This document shows positions 43,166 through 52,565 of a stretch of DNA of 64,000 nt, piece by piece (position 1 is the stretch's first letter; every line of letters starts with the position of its first letter). The DNA comes from Eleusine coracana subsp. coracana. Taxonomy: Eukaryota; Streptophyta; Magnoliopsida; Poales; Poaceae. The stretch covers positions 35,056,240 through 35,120,239 of the forward strand of contig CM064425.1 of the NCBI GenBank assembly GCA_032690845.1, written 5' to 3'. Below the pieces are notes generated by a model that saw only the letters and a program-made list of their open reading frames with translations, had not been told where the DNA came from and ran no database searches. A program made the translations under genes and the position numbers.

Positions 43166-44456
43166 GGCGCATGGAGGTGGTCTTATGGGTCACTTCGGTG
43201 TTTTCAAGACACATGAGGTGTTGGCCGACCATTTCTTTTGGCCACGGATGCGCCGTGATGTTGAGCGCCTTGTTGCACGCTGTACTACATGTCAAAAAGC
43301 TAAATCTCGTTTGGATAATCATGGTTTGTATATGCCCTTGCCTGTTCCCTCTTCTCCTTGGCATGATATTTCGATGGATTTTGTTTTGGGATTGCCTCGC
43401 ACTAAGAAGGGGAGGGACAGTATTTTTGTGGTTGTTGATCGTTTCTCTAAAATGGCTCACTTTATACCTTGTCATAAAACTGATGATGCCTCAAATATTG
43501 CTGAATTGTTCTTTAGAGAGATTGTTAGATTGCATGGAATTCCTAAAACAATTGTCTCTGATCATGATACTAAGTTTCTTAGTCATTTTTGGCGTTCTCT
43601 TTGGAATAAATTAGGAACTAAGCTGCTGTTTAGTACTACTTGTCATCCTCAAACTGATGGGCAAACTGAGGTAGTAAATAAAACTTTGTTTGCTATGCTT
43701 AGAGCTGTTATAGATAAAAACTTGAGATGTTGGAAAGATTGTTTATCTCATGTTGAATTTGCTTATAATTGTGCTACACATTCTGCCACTAAGATGTGTC
43801 CTTTTGAGGTTGTTTATGGCTATGTTCCTAGAGCGCCTATTGATTTGTTTGCTATTGATGCTAAAGATGAACCACATCTTGATGCTCCTGCTCATATTGA
43901 TCATATAAAACAATTGCATGAAGAAACACAACACAACATTGCCGTTGCTAATAAAAAGTATCAAGTTGCTGGTAGTAAAGGTAGAAAACATATTTCTTTT
44001 GAACCTGGTGATTTGGTTTGGTTGCACTTGCATAAAGATAGCTTTCCTACTTTGCGTCGTTCGAAACTGATGCCTCGTGCTGTTGGTCCTTTTAAAGTGC
44101 TAACCAAGATTAACGATAATGCTTATGTTCTTGACTTGCCCATGGAGTTTGGTGTTTCCACTAGTTTTAATGTTGCAGATTTGAAACCATACTTGGGTCA
44201 GGATGATGAGTTGCCGTCGAGGACGACTTCACTTCAAGAAGGGGAGGATGATGAGGACATCAACGACATACGAATAATGACGACGGAAGATGGCGCGCCA
44301 AACCAAGCTGTCACGCCTCCACCTCTCGTCGTCGCGCCTCCTCGAGTTACGGATCCATCTTCTAACGAGACGACGACGTACAAGGGCCCAATCACTAGAG
44401 CTCGAGCCCAGGAACTGAAGACGGTTTTGATGCTAAGGAACGACGGCCCAGGATGA
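43152..44456 (+). CDS. CRM integrase with C-terminal CR motif
   Basis: An open frame of 434 residues. Zinc-binding part: [18 protein letters not shown] and CTTCQKAKS. Core: [16 protein letters not shown] (Asp), [16 protein letters not shown] (Asp), [17 protein letters not shown] (Glu). C-terminal part: [40 protein letters not shown], then an acidic linker and [12 protein letters not shown]. This last motif is the CR-type tail of CRM elements, which is encoded inside the 3' LTR as here. It is the most intact integrase in the window, but it has no gag, no complete RNase H and no 5' LTR in cis. Confidence 0.8.
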   Translation: MLLQEAHGGGLMGHFGVFKTHEVLADHFFWPRMRRDVERLVARCTTCQKAKSRLDNHGLYMPLPVPSSPWHDISMDFVLGLPRTKKGRDSIFVVVDRFSKMAHFIPCHKTDDASNIAELFFREIVRLHGIPKTIVSDHDTKFLSHFWRSLWNKLGTKLLFSTTCHPQTDGQTEVVNKTLFAMLRAVIDKNLRCWKDCLSHVEFAYNCATHSATKMCPFEVVYGYVPRAPIDLFAIDAKDEPHLDAPAHIDHIKQLHEETQHNIAVANKKYQVAGSKGRKHISFEPGDLVWLHLHKDSFPTLRRSKLMPRAVGPFKVLTKINDNAYVLDLPMEFGVSTSFNVADLKPYLGQDDELPSRTTSLQEGEDDEDINDIRIMTTEDGAPNQAVTPPPLVVAPPRVTDPSSNETTTYKGPITRARAQELKTVLMLRNDGPG

Positions 44457-44531
44457 CGCCGCCTAAAGGCCCACGTGGCCCAAGTCGCGCGACTCCCTCT
44501 CCACCGCGCGCATCTCCACTTCAGCCGGTCC

Positions 44532-44596
44532 CTAGTAGCTGCAGCTAACTGACATCCAATTATGGCCATCAACACTAGTAGCTGCAGCTAACTGAC
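44532..44596. repeat. 22-bp direct repeat at the MULE/CRM junction
   Basis: CTAGTAGCTGCAGCTAACTG plus AC occurs at 44,532-44,553 and again at 44,575-44,596. The right copy encodes part of the transposase (GQLAAATS), the left copy is extra, and the CRM LTR fragment follows it directly. This looks like filler DNA copied during repair of a break. Confidence 0.8.
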
Positions 44597-45640
44597 CTCT
44601 CCATCTCCCAGATAGTGCAGTAGAGTCTATGCTAAGATAAGGCCTACATCCCTCTAGGAAACCCTCAATGCAAGGACGAAGTGCACAAAAAAATCTTCGA
44701 AAATAAGGTAGACCATCTTCTACCACTACATCAATTTCAATGACACTGCCAGGCATTCTCTTCATTACCTCAGCTTTCCAGCTATAAAGTAAGCCAAAAC
44801 TCTCTTCCCAACTACCATATAACTCTTTATAAGCCTTTTGCAATCCAAGCCAAACCGTGTCATAGTTAATGATACACTTGTGATCATCCTGCAACTTGAT
44901 TTGCATGGCCCTTGGTCCTATATCAGGGGTCCTCTTAAGAATAGACATTGCCTTTGAAGCAACCCACTTGGCACTAGGAGTAGTTGTTTTCCTTCTGGCA
45001 CTAGAGGTACAAGTGTGACCCTGACACCATTTAGTCACCTACACAAAAACAAATCATCGCCAATGAGATAATCATAATTTGAACAAATGACATTCCAAAA
45101 GAAAAGGATAAAGATAAAAATATTACAATGATAGTGTCTCCACCGGGCACTTCTAGCTGACCATGCACATGCCAAGTACAATCCTTAGCACCCTTACAAT
45201 ATCCATCATATCTGGTTCTAGTAGTTTTTTCTACATGCAACTCAAATTCCTCGTTCATGACATATTGCCTTACAGCAAGCCTAAACTTATCGATCGAGGG
45301 AAACACAACACCTAGCTTGAATTCAAGATTATCCGAGTCATAATCAATGACCCTCTCATCAGGTAGATAGTAATCCACAGGAATGGCTGCGCCATCATCG
45401 TCAATTTCTATATGTGAAAGTGTAGCAGCAGCCTTTCTACCATTTTTTGCCATATCATCCTGAGCTCCGAAGCCCAAAATGTCATACAATTGTTGATCAC
45501 TAGGAATTTGTAACCTCCCATCCTCATCAAGCATTTCAATAATTTGTAAAGCATCCTAATCAACTGAACCAACCTCATTGATGGTATTATCCGGAGCTGT
45601 TTCAATTTCACCATCAATCAAAGCAAGCCTACAACAAAAT
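44554..45640 (-). pseudogene. MULE transposase, N-terminal and first catalytic part
   Basis: Leftward from about 45,635: DGEIETAPDNTINEVGSVD, a TAG, EMLDEDGRLQIPSDQQLYDI, then the MuDR DNA-binding domain: LEFKLGVVFPSIDKFRLAVR and DGYCKGAKDCTWHVHGQLEV. An intron (about 45,127-45,038) precedes TKWCQGHTCTSSARRKTTTP, KLQDDHKCIINYDTVWLGLQ and CRPYLSIDSTALSGRWRGQL, which holds the first Asp of the MULE DDE triad. Sequence stops after VDGHNWM, where a 22-bp duplication and CRM DNA begin. The second Asp and the Glu are therefore missing. The transposase cannot be active. Confidence 0.82.
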
Positions 45641-45717
45641 TAATAGCTGCATTATTCTAATTTCGAGTAAAACACTAGCACTACAACAAAATTAACACTA
45701 CCACTATTCTAACATTC

Positions 45718-46059
45718 CTATAGCGTTGGGAGGAGAAGAGGCGTGCAAACCTCTGGAGGCGGAGCCGAGTAGACGCCCAGCTCCATGGGGGGATCCTCTG
45801 GAGGCCGAGCCGAATCGAGAGGTGGGTCGCCCGGCTCTGGCACGGCAGAGACGGGATGCAGCGTGCCCGTCTCTAGCGGCCAAGGGGCGGCCTCCGCAGG
45901 CGCGCTCGAGACGGGATGCGGCGCGCCCGGCTCTGGCGGCCAAGGGGCGACCTCCGCAGGCGTGCTCCAGACGGGATGCGGCGTGCCCGGCTCTGGTGGC
46001 CAAGGGGCGGCCTTCGCAGGCGCGCCCGAGACGGGATGCGGCGCGCCGGCCTCCTCCAT
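45718..46059 (-). CDS. MULE repeat-rich ORF with 20-residue repeats
   Basis: An open frame of 113 codons from ATG 46,059, at the end of the MULE where transcription should start, reads PEPGAPHPVSSAPAEAAPWP-type repeats of 20 residues, about four copies. The DNA repeat unit is 60 bp (45,851-45,910, 45,911-45,970, 45,971-46,030, partial 46,031-46,050). The strand matches the transposase. It could be a leader exon of the transposase gene or sequence captured by the MULE. It is not a recognised domain, and the composition is so GC-rich that chance openness is possible (the opposite strand is open too). Confidence 0.35.
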   Translation of the reverse strand: MEEAGAPHPVSGAPAKAAPWPPEPGTPHPVWSTPAEVAPWPPEPGAPHPVSSAPAEAAPWPLETGTLHPVSAVPEPGDPPLDSARPPEDPPMELGVYSAPPPEVCTPLLLPTL

Positions 46060-46261
46060 GCGGGCTGGGCCGCCCTCTCGAGGCTGGGCGACGTCGTGCG
46101 GTGCGTCGACGGGTGCCTTCTCCGGCGGGGAGTAGCAAGGAGGGAGGGCGGCTAGACGAGATCTGGCGGCGATGGAGTTGCAGCGTGGACGCCGACACTC
46201 GAGCGAGCAACTCCAGAGGAAGAGGAAGACTAGCTCGACTCAGATTTGGCCGCCAGCTTCT

Positions 46262-46426
46262 GTTTGGATAGGCAGGGGTATAACAGTCTTTTCCTGTCCC
46301 TAAACAGATTATGAAAACACTTAAACCTCTAATTATCTCGGCATGGTCATTTTACAGGTGTGCACTCGGTTTCATGATCATTCTGCACAAGACCGTCGGT
46401 TTCGTGGTCATAATACCAAAAATCTC
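46262..46426 (-). repeat. MULE right terminal inverted repeat
   Basis: Read inward it begins GAGATTTTTGGTATTATGAC and matches the left repeat through ACCCCTGCCTATCCAAA. It is about 30 bp shorter than the left copy because it has one fewer internal CGAAACC-type subrepeat. Confidence 0.88.
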
Positions 46427-46435
46427 CTTATTAAT

Positions 46436-46732
46436 AAGGAAATCGACCGAGTCGGCTTGGAGCACAAGACAATTAGAGATAGATTTTCTATATAAATCCT
46501 TGTAGAATACGAGTAGGACTCTTCATGTACCCCCTGCCGACCGGATATATAACGCGGCAGGGATCTCCTATCGAGGACACAACATTACAAGCAATATGAT
46601 CCACAGATCACAGGACGTAGGATTTTTATTCTCATCGAGAGGACCCGAACCTGTATAACTCGGCGTCTTTTGTAACCATTATAGTTCTTAGTCTCGACGT
46701 AACCCTATAAATTTATTACCGAAATCTCGACA
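46436..46732 (+). repeat. 3' LTR of Tat copy 2, right part
   Basis: It continues the LTR cut at 38,591: AAGGAAATCGACCGAGTCGG to AAATCTCGACA (end 46,732). It matches 19,183-19,460 of the 5' LTR. CGAAT follows, the right copy of the element's target duplication. Confidence 0.88.
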
Positions 46733-46737
46733 CGAAT

Positions 46738-47802
46738 TATATTTATAGTGTGGAGAGAGTAAGTACTGCCAAACACACCTATGCTAGAGAGAAAAATAAA
46801 CACATACTCCTACTACACAGGACCGAGTTTAAAATTACCCCTATATTACACGTAGAGTAAATGCATCTACGTCTAAAAAACTCTTGGAATTCGTCTCCTT
46901 TACTTTTTCAATAGAAAAGTCCTCGTAGATGCCACCATCATCAAATGCACCTCTGGCTTCTCGTTGGTTCATCCCATCGAGATAAGTAGCCGCCTCCCTG
47001 AGCTCCAGGGAAAGATTTATTCAAATAAATTTGGGGACTTTGACCCTTCAAATTCACTTTCACCGCCCATCTTCGCCCAAGTCATTTCCCCTACTTGCAT
47101 GTGACGCTTCCCTTTTTTTCATTGCAGTTAATGTTTCGCTTTTTCAGCTGTCATCTACAGTATTTTCAAAAATTATACTGTATTGCCTACACTCAAACTT
47201 TAAAGACGATATTGCCCTGCTTGACTCGAACGTTGCAGGCGCCGTCTTTCAGAACGTCGAACCGCCGTTCCACTGCGCCGTCCTCCTCTGCCTCTCCACC
47301 CCGCGCGCCCTGTCCGCCGTCCTTGCCCACCTCGCCGCCAGGCGGCGCTCGGCAGCGTCTAGCTTCCGCGAGACCTCCTCACCCTTGGCCTCCCTTCCGG
47401 CGCAGGATTCTCGGACAACCGCTTCGCCGTGCAGGAGGTCGCCGCCGCGCTGCCCCTCATCCCCGGCCGCCGACGCCATTCCTTGCGAACCCAATCCGTC
47501 GCCGCCGCTCGTCCCGTCGCACGTCGCAGGAAACCCGTTCTTCCTCCTCCGCGCTGGTCCTACCGCCGTGGCACGCGCCGCCGCCATGAGAGATAGGGTT
47601 CGTCCCTTTTGCATTTTTTTTCTTGCTCGTGTTTCTTTTTTGTTTCCTGGTTACGGCTAGTGTTTCGTTGTTATGGAAATCGTTTGAGTCAAGTAGGGGT
47701 ACTCCTTTCCTTTCAGTTTGAGTTTAGGTAATAAAAAAAATGAAAAATCGATGAAAGGTGAGAAATAGTGTGGATGTGGTGTCTGGCAGCGTTACCCGTG
47801 GC
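46738..47802 (+). other. Interval without a supported gene; possible captured or decayed exon at 47,030-47,660
   Basis: A frame of 209 codons (47,031-47,660) covers a GC-rich part (47,240-47,590) with segments such as FQNVEPPFHCAVLLCLSTPR and ALSAVLAHLAARRRSAASS. All three frames and the opposite strand are open in places, and no domain is recognised. It might be a decayed first exon of an unidentified gene. 46,738-47,030 shows nothing. Confidence 0.3.
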
Positions 47803-47955
47803 TAGGGATGCAGGTGGCTACCCATTGGGTACTAGTGGGTCATACCCCTAGTCCATTTGCTCTTTTAGATTGATAAGGTGGAGGTGGATCTTAGCTCATT
47901 TGAGAGAAATTTGGGCCAACCCATTGACCCAAAAAACAACAAACTTGCATCCCTA
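47803..47955. mobile_element. hAT-type MITE
   Basis: Termini TAGGGATGCAGGTG and the inverse of TAGGGATGCAAGTTTG. A perfect 8-bp target duplication CCCGTGGC flanks it (47,795-47,802 and 47,956-47,963), as expected of hAT elements. 153 bp, non-coding. Confidence 0.85.
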
Positions 47956-47963
47956 CCCGTGGC

Positions 47964-48771
47964 GTTTTTGGGATGCCTCTTCTACATGTAGTGTTTTTGG
48001 GATGACCTCCATTAACAGTGGCATAAATTTGATCCCCCCTTGTTTTTGTAACCTTTATTTATCTGTGGCTTCGTAGATTCCCCTCTGAACTACCATTGTC
48101 GTGCTTTTCGTTTCTGCATGGGAGATTATTTATTGGTTTGTGGGATTTGCATCTGACAATAAACTTCAAATTGCAGTAAAAATTGATGGACAAAGTTTCC
48201 AGATGAAGCATTCCTATGATGGAATGGCGAACTGTTTCGTCAGGCACAGACATGTCTGGTAATCAGAAAATAAAAATGTCAACTGGTGTTCTGCTTTCTG
48301 AGGTTCTTTTTCCTTACTGTATTAGGGTGCTGAATTCATTTTAACCTGTAGGTAGATTTCACATCACTTAGTCTGTGTGGTGCTGATTTAATACGAAGAC
48401 GCAAAAATTTAAGCATAATTATGAGAAAGTGGGCAAGGGATCAACTAGAGCCTTGGGTTTTAGATAATTTATTTTGTTAGGATAAAACAATTGTCAAAAA
48501 GGAATCTTTTCAGCAGAATATGATAATTAGTAGTGTAAAATCAATTTTTTTCTAATTTTAAAGTGTATTTATTTAATATGAATGAACTCCATTTGTCCAA
48601 GCATAGTTTTAAAGTTTTTATTTATTTTTTCTTTCTGGCTTTCTACAATGCACTATTGCTCTAGATAGATTTGCTATTTCGATGCAGACAATTAGAATCC
48701 CCAAAATAGTAACGTTTAGTGTTGATGCCACCAAAATTATAAACAAAGATTGATTCGGATGTGAGTGTTAG
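47964..48771 (+). other. No supported gene; probable upstream part of the B3 gene
   Basis: AT-rich, with short frames only. If the multi-B3 gene downstream had a complete first B3 domain, its start should lie here. I could not recognise it, so it is lost or too diverged. Confidence 0.3.
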
Positions 48772-48930
48772 GCATCACGTAAAAGAGAACTTGTTTTTGA
48801 CCACATTGAGAACTCCCATTTTGAAGTTCTGATCCTTGATTCTGATGATTGTGCAATAGAATTCTGTATGTGCCCGCATCAAAAAACAGGTGCATATTAT
48901 GCTGACATTTCCAATACCTCGATAGATGGT
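48772..48930 (+). pseudogene. C-terminal remnant of the first B3 domain
   Basis: After a TAG at 48,769-48,771 the frame reads KRELVFDHIENSHFEVLILD and SDDCAIEFC, the last strands of a B3 DNA-binding domain, then ends at TAA 48,928-48,930. No first half of the domain was found upstream. The following 95 bp (48,928-49,022) are duplicated in tandem. It lies 280 bp before the first well-preserved exon of the gene and has the same orientation. Confidence 0.6.
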
Positions 48931-49117
48931 ATATAAGAACGCCATCAGGTTGCAAAACATTTGCATGCTTCAAAAAGAAAGCCTAAGTATCTGTAGCTGC
49001 AGGGATGGCCAGAACATCTTCTGGTATATAAGAACGTCAACAGGTTGCAAAACATTTGCATGCTTCAAAAAGAAAGCGTAAGGATCTGTAGCTGCAGGGA
49101 TGGCCAGAACATCTTCT
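48928..49117 (+). repeat. 95-bp tandem duplication upstream of the B3 exons
   Basis: Units 48,928-49,022 and 49,023-49,117 both start GGTATATAAGAACG and contain TTGCATGCTTCAAAAAGAAA and TGCAGGGATGGCCAGAACAT. They differ at only a few positions. It probably lies in a former exon/intron border region of the gene. Confidence 0.85.
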
Positions 49118-49209
49118 TCATCTGATAAATCAGGTTATTTGATATATTAATGCAAGGTATTCTATGCTGAATTTTATAGTTATCTCTTAAACTAATGAAT
49201 TTTATGCAG

Positions 49210-50513
49210 GACAAGAAACTGAGGGCACTGCAGAATTTGAGTCATTGTTTGGGCTAGATGATCTTCAGAAATATGTGGGGTCTGACTACATCATATCACG
49301 TGGAAGTAAACTATCTGAAAAACAGAAGGAAAAAGTGACTGAGCTTATCAAGGAAATTCGGTCTGATTTTCCTTTGTTTGTGGCTATCATGAGGGCAAGT
49401 AATGTCACACCACACCAACCTTCTCTTGTGAGTTTTCTTTACTCTTGTGGGTTGTCAAGCAAATCAGTTGTATTTATTCACATGTTTTATTGGGCTTGAC
49501 AGGTAGATGAACAGTTTATATCATGCGGTTTCTAGTGTGTATGGCTGCATGTTACAACAGGGTATATTTTACTACCAATCATAACTTTCATTTAAAGGCT
49601 AGACTAGCAATGACCATACTAAACATTGAGATTAAAGAAGTATAAACTGACTATAGTTATTTTAGGTTGTTCCGTCCATCTATAAACATAATAATTGTTT
49701 ACAGCATATACATTCATGAATTATGATAATAGCTATTAAACAAATGAATTAGTTTTTTGTTTTGAAGCTTTGAATATGTTATGTATTAATATGCTATTTT
49801 CTCTTTATGTATATTAGATTAGCAACAACAAATTAGGCAACTTCAGATTATAGTGCATCCTCAATCTTTGTTACAATGCTCATACTGAATTTGTTCTAGT
49901 GGGTAATTTTCAGTGGTAGGATTTGTGGGTCAATCACCTCAGAGGTTTTAATGTGGATACTCTTCGAAAAGAAACATGAAAAAACAGAAACTCAATATTT
50001 TACCAAAATAAATTTACATTTATGCTTGAGGTGTAGTGACGACACTGTTTGTTCAAAAAATAGCTATTTTCATTGCTCAATAGTGATTCTGTGCCACACG
50101 AAACTAGGTGGTTCCTATTCGTTATGGAGATGCACACTTCCCACGTAAAAGTCAAACTGTCACGCTTCAGCGGCCAGGCAAGAACAAGAAATGGCATGCC
50201 AAGTTTGACATCAGGAAAGATGGATCTAGCCATAAATACATACTTTCCAGCAGTTGGTCACAGTTTGTGCGTGATAACCATGTATGCCAAGGAGATATCT
50301 GCATCTTTCAGCCAATGAATGATACTAATGAAAAATTCATGGCGACAGTCTATCTTCTTCGTGAATCGAAATCTTATTCCTTCAGTGGTCGAACAAGGAA
50401 AAAAACAACTAATGCTAACAGAGTAAGCTATTTTGAAGCTGGACCAAGAGCTAAAGTGACTTCAACAACACATGCTATGGCAGAACCAGTTGATGGTATA
50501 TCAAAACACCCAG
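49210..50513 (+). CDS. Multi-B3 gene, module 1: helical exon plus B3 domain exon
   Basis: Exon 49,210-49,427 encodes a linker: FGLDDLQKYVGSDYIISRGS, KLSEKQKEKVTELIKEI, FPLFVAIMRASNVTPHQPS. It ends at donor GTGAGT. Exon 50,108-50,513 encodes the B3 domain: IRYGDAHFPRKSQTVTLQRP, GKNKKWHAKFDIRKDGSSHK, WSQFVRDNHVCQGDICIFQP, MATVYLLRESKS. B3 domains bind DNA in plant nuclei. The arrangement resembles rice REM-type proteins with several B3 domains. Entry phase is 1, the internal intron is phase 0, and exit phase is 1 (donor at 50,514 or at 50,496). It is continuous and free of stops, so this module could be translated. Confidence 0.75.
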
Positions 50514-50574
50514 GTCAGACTTGAAAAATGGGTTTCTTTTCAGCATTTCTTATTCATATCAAACATTCTTTCAG

Positions 50575-51214
50575 GAGAGATGCTGCATGTTTGGGATGTA
50601 GCTCTGGCCAAACAACTCATCAGAGGCATCTCAAGTGTGATGATTCTGTGGTGCCTTCTAAAGATCTCTACATGCTATCAGGCCATGCTCATTTGACTAA
50701 AGAGCAAGTGCAGAAAGTGGAAGAAAGAGTTCATAACATTCAGTCTGAAGTCCCCATTTACGTGGGAAGAATGATCAAAGTTAGCGTTGGTGCCAGCAGT
50801 CTCCACACAATTGTAATTTCAGAAACCTTTTCTGGACAAATCTCTTAATGTACTGTTTACAATTTATATATCCAATGTTGTCACAGCTCATCTAGTTCAT
50901 GATCCGTATATTTCACTAGGTAGTTCGGAATACAATTTTTTTAATGTTATACTTTATACCACGGACTAGGTCTTTGACAAACCATATGCGAGCAAGTATC
51001 TTCCAGATGGAGAGCAAACTCTAATACTCATGAGGACAAGGAATAAAAAGAAATGGGAGGTGAAGATAAATCCGAGAACTGATGGCGTGCAAATACTCAC
51101 TCTAGGTTGGAATACGTTTGTTGATGACAACCTTGCAATTGAAGATATCTGCCTCTTCCAGCTGATGAACAATGAGAGAAGTCTTATCATGGCAGTCGAT
51201 ATTATTCATCACAG
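50575..51214 (+). CDS. Multi-B3 gene, module 2
   Basis: The first exon (to 50,812) reads CLGCSSGQTTHQRHLKC, a Cys/His cluster, then HLTKEQVQKVEERVHNIQSE and VPIYVGRMIKVSV. The consensus acceptor TTTCAG (50,574) would put it out of frame by the dinucleotide GA. An AG four bases on (50,578-50,579) restores the frame after the phase-1 donor. The second exon (from 50,970) is the B3 domain: VFDKPYASKYLPDGEQTLIL, KKKWEVKINPRTDGVQILTL, WNTFVDDNLAIEDICLFQLM, IMAVDIIHH. It either reads on to TAG at 51,226-51,228 or splices at CACA|GTGAGT to module 3. Confidence 0.65.
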
Positions 51215-51275
51215 TGAGTTGTGCTAGTACACATTTATTTGTTACGATGTTCTCTGGTTCTATCTGTTAGTCTTA

Positions 51276-52224
51276 GGGTGTGTTTGATTCTGCTTTTAGC
51301 TGTTTTTCCTTTTACAAATGGTCAAAAGCTGAACCAAATGGACCGGCTTTCTCCTAGGTGCTTTGAGAAAAGAAGCTTTGTCACAAGCCAAGTTTCACAG
51401 CACCTCACAGGTTGCTTTTACCGGCTGTGGAACGCAAGTTTTCTCAAAACTTACCCGCATTGCCATTGGTTATGTAGGTAACAGTTCGTTTCTATTCTTT
51501 CCCCTCCCGACTCCTCTCCCTATCGGCCAGCGCGCGGAAGCGGAAGGCTCAGGCGGAGCGAACTAGCGACGACGATGGGCAGGGCGGCGAGGTCGCTCGA
51601 CGGTGGGGAGGAGGCGGAGCCGGGCGTGGGGAGGAGGCACAGCGCCGGGCTTGGGGAGGGAGGAGGTGTAGCTGGGCGTGGGGGAGGAGGCGTGGCGCCG
51701 AGCTTGGGGAGGGAGGAGGGCGCAGCCGGGCGCGGGGGAGTAAGGCAGCGCCAGGTGCGGGGAAGGAGGCGCGGCAGTGGGCGCGGGGGAGGAGGCGGCG
51801 CCAGGCGCAAGGGAGGAGGCGTGGGGGAGGAGGGCGGCACCGGCCATGGGGGAGGAGAGCGGCGCCGAGCATGGGGGAGGAGGTGGCGCCAGGCACAGGA
51901 TAGGACCATGACGTTGGTCGTGGGGGAGAAGGAGGGCAGCGTCGAGCATGGGGGAGAAGGGTGGTGGCGCCGTGCTCACATCGGGCATGGTGGCCGAGAG
52001 AGAGAGAGGGTGAGAGATGTAATGAAAAAGGAGCTGACAAGCAAGATCCACTCGTCAGTGACAGAAGAAAATAGCTAGCTGATGAACAATGTGAATGACA
52101 TGTGGGGTCTATTTGACTGTTTTTACAAAAGCCACAGCTAGGTAACCAAACGGCTTTTGATTTTTCTCACAGCTAACATCTTACAGCTGCTTTTCTCACA
52201 GCCACAGCTCAACCAAACACACCC
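51276..52224. mobile_element. Non-autonomous DNA transposon (949 bp) in a B3-gene intron
   Basis: The left end GGGTGTGTTTGATTCTGCTT and the right end (inverted GGGTGTGTTTGGTTGAGCTG) form a terminal repeat with internal matches (AAAAGC, AGCTGT). GGGTGTGTTTGG-type ends are common in grass non-autonomous elements. The flanks TTA and GTA do not give a clear duplication. The middle (51,530-51,990) is an unusual G-rich, GGAGG-loaded block that is open on both strands but has no recognisable protein. Confidence 0.7.
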
Positions 52225-52309
52225 GTAGGCTGTTATTTGTTACCTAGGCTGTCATTTGTAACCTCACTCTCTGAGGGAGGGATGGAGGGAGGGAGGGAGG
52301 GAGGGAGAT

Positions 52310-52565
52310 GGATCGGGGTCCTCTGAAGTGAAGAACAAAATTCAGGGTACTGCTACAATAATTCATGAGAGGAGGATCCCACCTCTGAATTAACACTGTA
52401 GCAAATCACTGTGTAGATGTACTGTGTTCAGGAATTTGCTGTTTGCAGGTTTACTGTAGCAACAGATATGGTCCGTTGGTGTCAGATCGGACGGTTGAAA
52501 ATTGATCAAATTCCCGCTACAGTGTCTTCTCTGAATTTTGTTCTTTAATTCAGAGGACCCCGATC
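52310..52565. mobile_element. MULE-type MITE (about 255 bp) in a B3-gene intron
   Basis: Ends GATCGGGGTCCTCTGAAGTG and inverted GATCGGGGTCCTCTGAATTA, with inner matches AAGAACAAAATTCAG and TACTGTAGC-like words. Both sides carry GGAGGGAGAT (52,300-52,309 and 52,566-52,575), a 10-bp duplication, though it lies in a GGAG-repeat so part of the match could be chance. The long duplication suggests the Mutator superfamily. Confidence 0.75.

Larger units (their letters stand above)
40830..44531 (+). mobile_element. Truncated CRM-lineage gypsy element
   Basis: It lacks a 5' LTR and has a leader (from about 40,900), a gag remnant at 41,271-41,370, protease, RT with partial RNase H, and integrase whose C-terminus runs into the 3' LTR (LTR start TGATGAGGACATC, about 44,248). 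Overlap of pol with the 3' LTR and the end motif [11 protein letters not shown] are known CRM-clade features. The 3' LTR stops after about 285 bp at CCGGTCCCTAG. A 22-bp MULE duplication follows, so the right end is a repair junction and not an LTR end. Confidence 0.75.
38592..46426 (-). mobile_element. Mutator-like element (MULE) with MuDR-type transposase, carrying CRM insertions
   Basis: Termini GAGATTTTTGGTATTATGAC are identical and inverted at both ends, with terminal repeats of about 194 bp (38,592-38,785) and 165 bp (46,262-46,426). The 9-bp target duplication CTTATTAAT is perfect, as expected for MULEs. The transposase gene runs leftward: N-terminal and first catalytic parts at 45,640-44,554, SWIM zinc finger and zinc knuckle at 40,830-40,230, last exons at 39,503-39,180. 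A CRM solo LTR lies in its last region, and a CRM body replaces the catalytic core. Without the gypsy material it would be about 3.5 kb. Confidence 0.92.
19110..46732 (+). mobile_element. Ty3/gypsy Tat-lineage retrotransposon (copy 2), interrupted twice
   Basis: The target duplication is TGAAT (19,105-19,109) and CGAAT (46,733-46,737), one change. LTR ends are TTTGGGATAC (from TGTGGGATAC) and CTCGACA. Subtracting the Athila insertion (8,782 bp plus a 5-bp duplication) and the MULE (7,835 bp plus 9 bp) leaves about 11.0 kb, a normal length for rice RIRE2-like Tat elements. The order is LTR, gag (28,426), protease, RT, RNase H, second RNase H, integrase (to about 33,990), an antisense spliced gene (37,609-34,777), and LTR. 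By hand alignment the two LTRs differ at about 8 percent of sites. The coding regions have multiple stops and shifts. Confidence 0.88.

Noticed and set aside
43171..43614. 147-codon hydrophobic ORF that could pass for a membrane protein
   Set aside because: Out-of-frame shadow of the CRM integrase frame 43,152-44,456.
39569..44531. CRM solo LTR and CRM body read as one element with two LTRs
   Set aside because: The left LTR has its own perfect TSD (GCATA at both of its ends) and is followed by MULE exon sequence, so it is a separate insertion.
45726..46271. 181-codon plus-strand ORF over the MULE end
   Set aside because: It mirrors the 60-bp repeat and runs into the MULE terminal repeat; the minus-strand frame agrees better with the transposase direction.
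47031..47660. 209-codon ORF as a host gene
   Set aside because: No domain recognised, frame usage changes within the GC-rich part, and the opposite strand is also open. Reported only as an unresolved interval.
51520..52051. Long open frames on both strands (Pro/Ser-rich or Gly/Arg-rich)
   Set aside because: They arise from a G-rich repeat block inside a non-autonomous transposon; no domain, no consistent frame.
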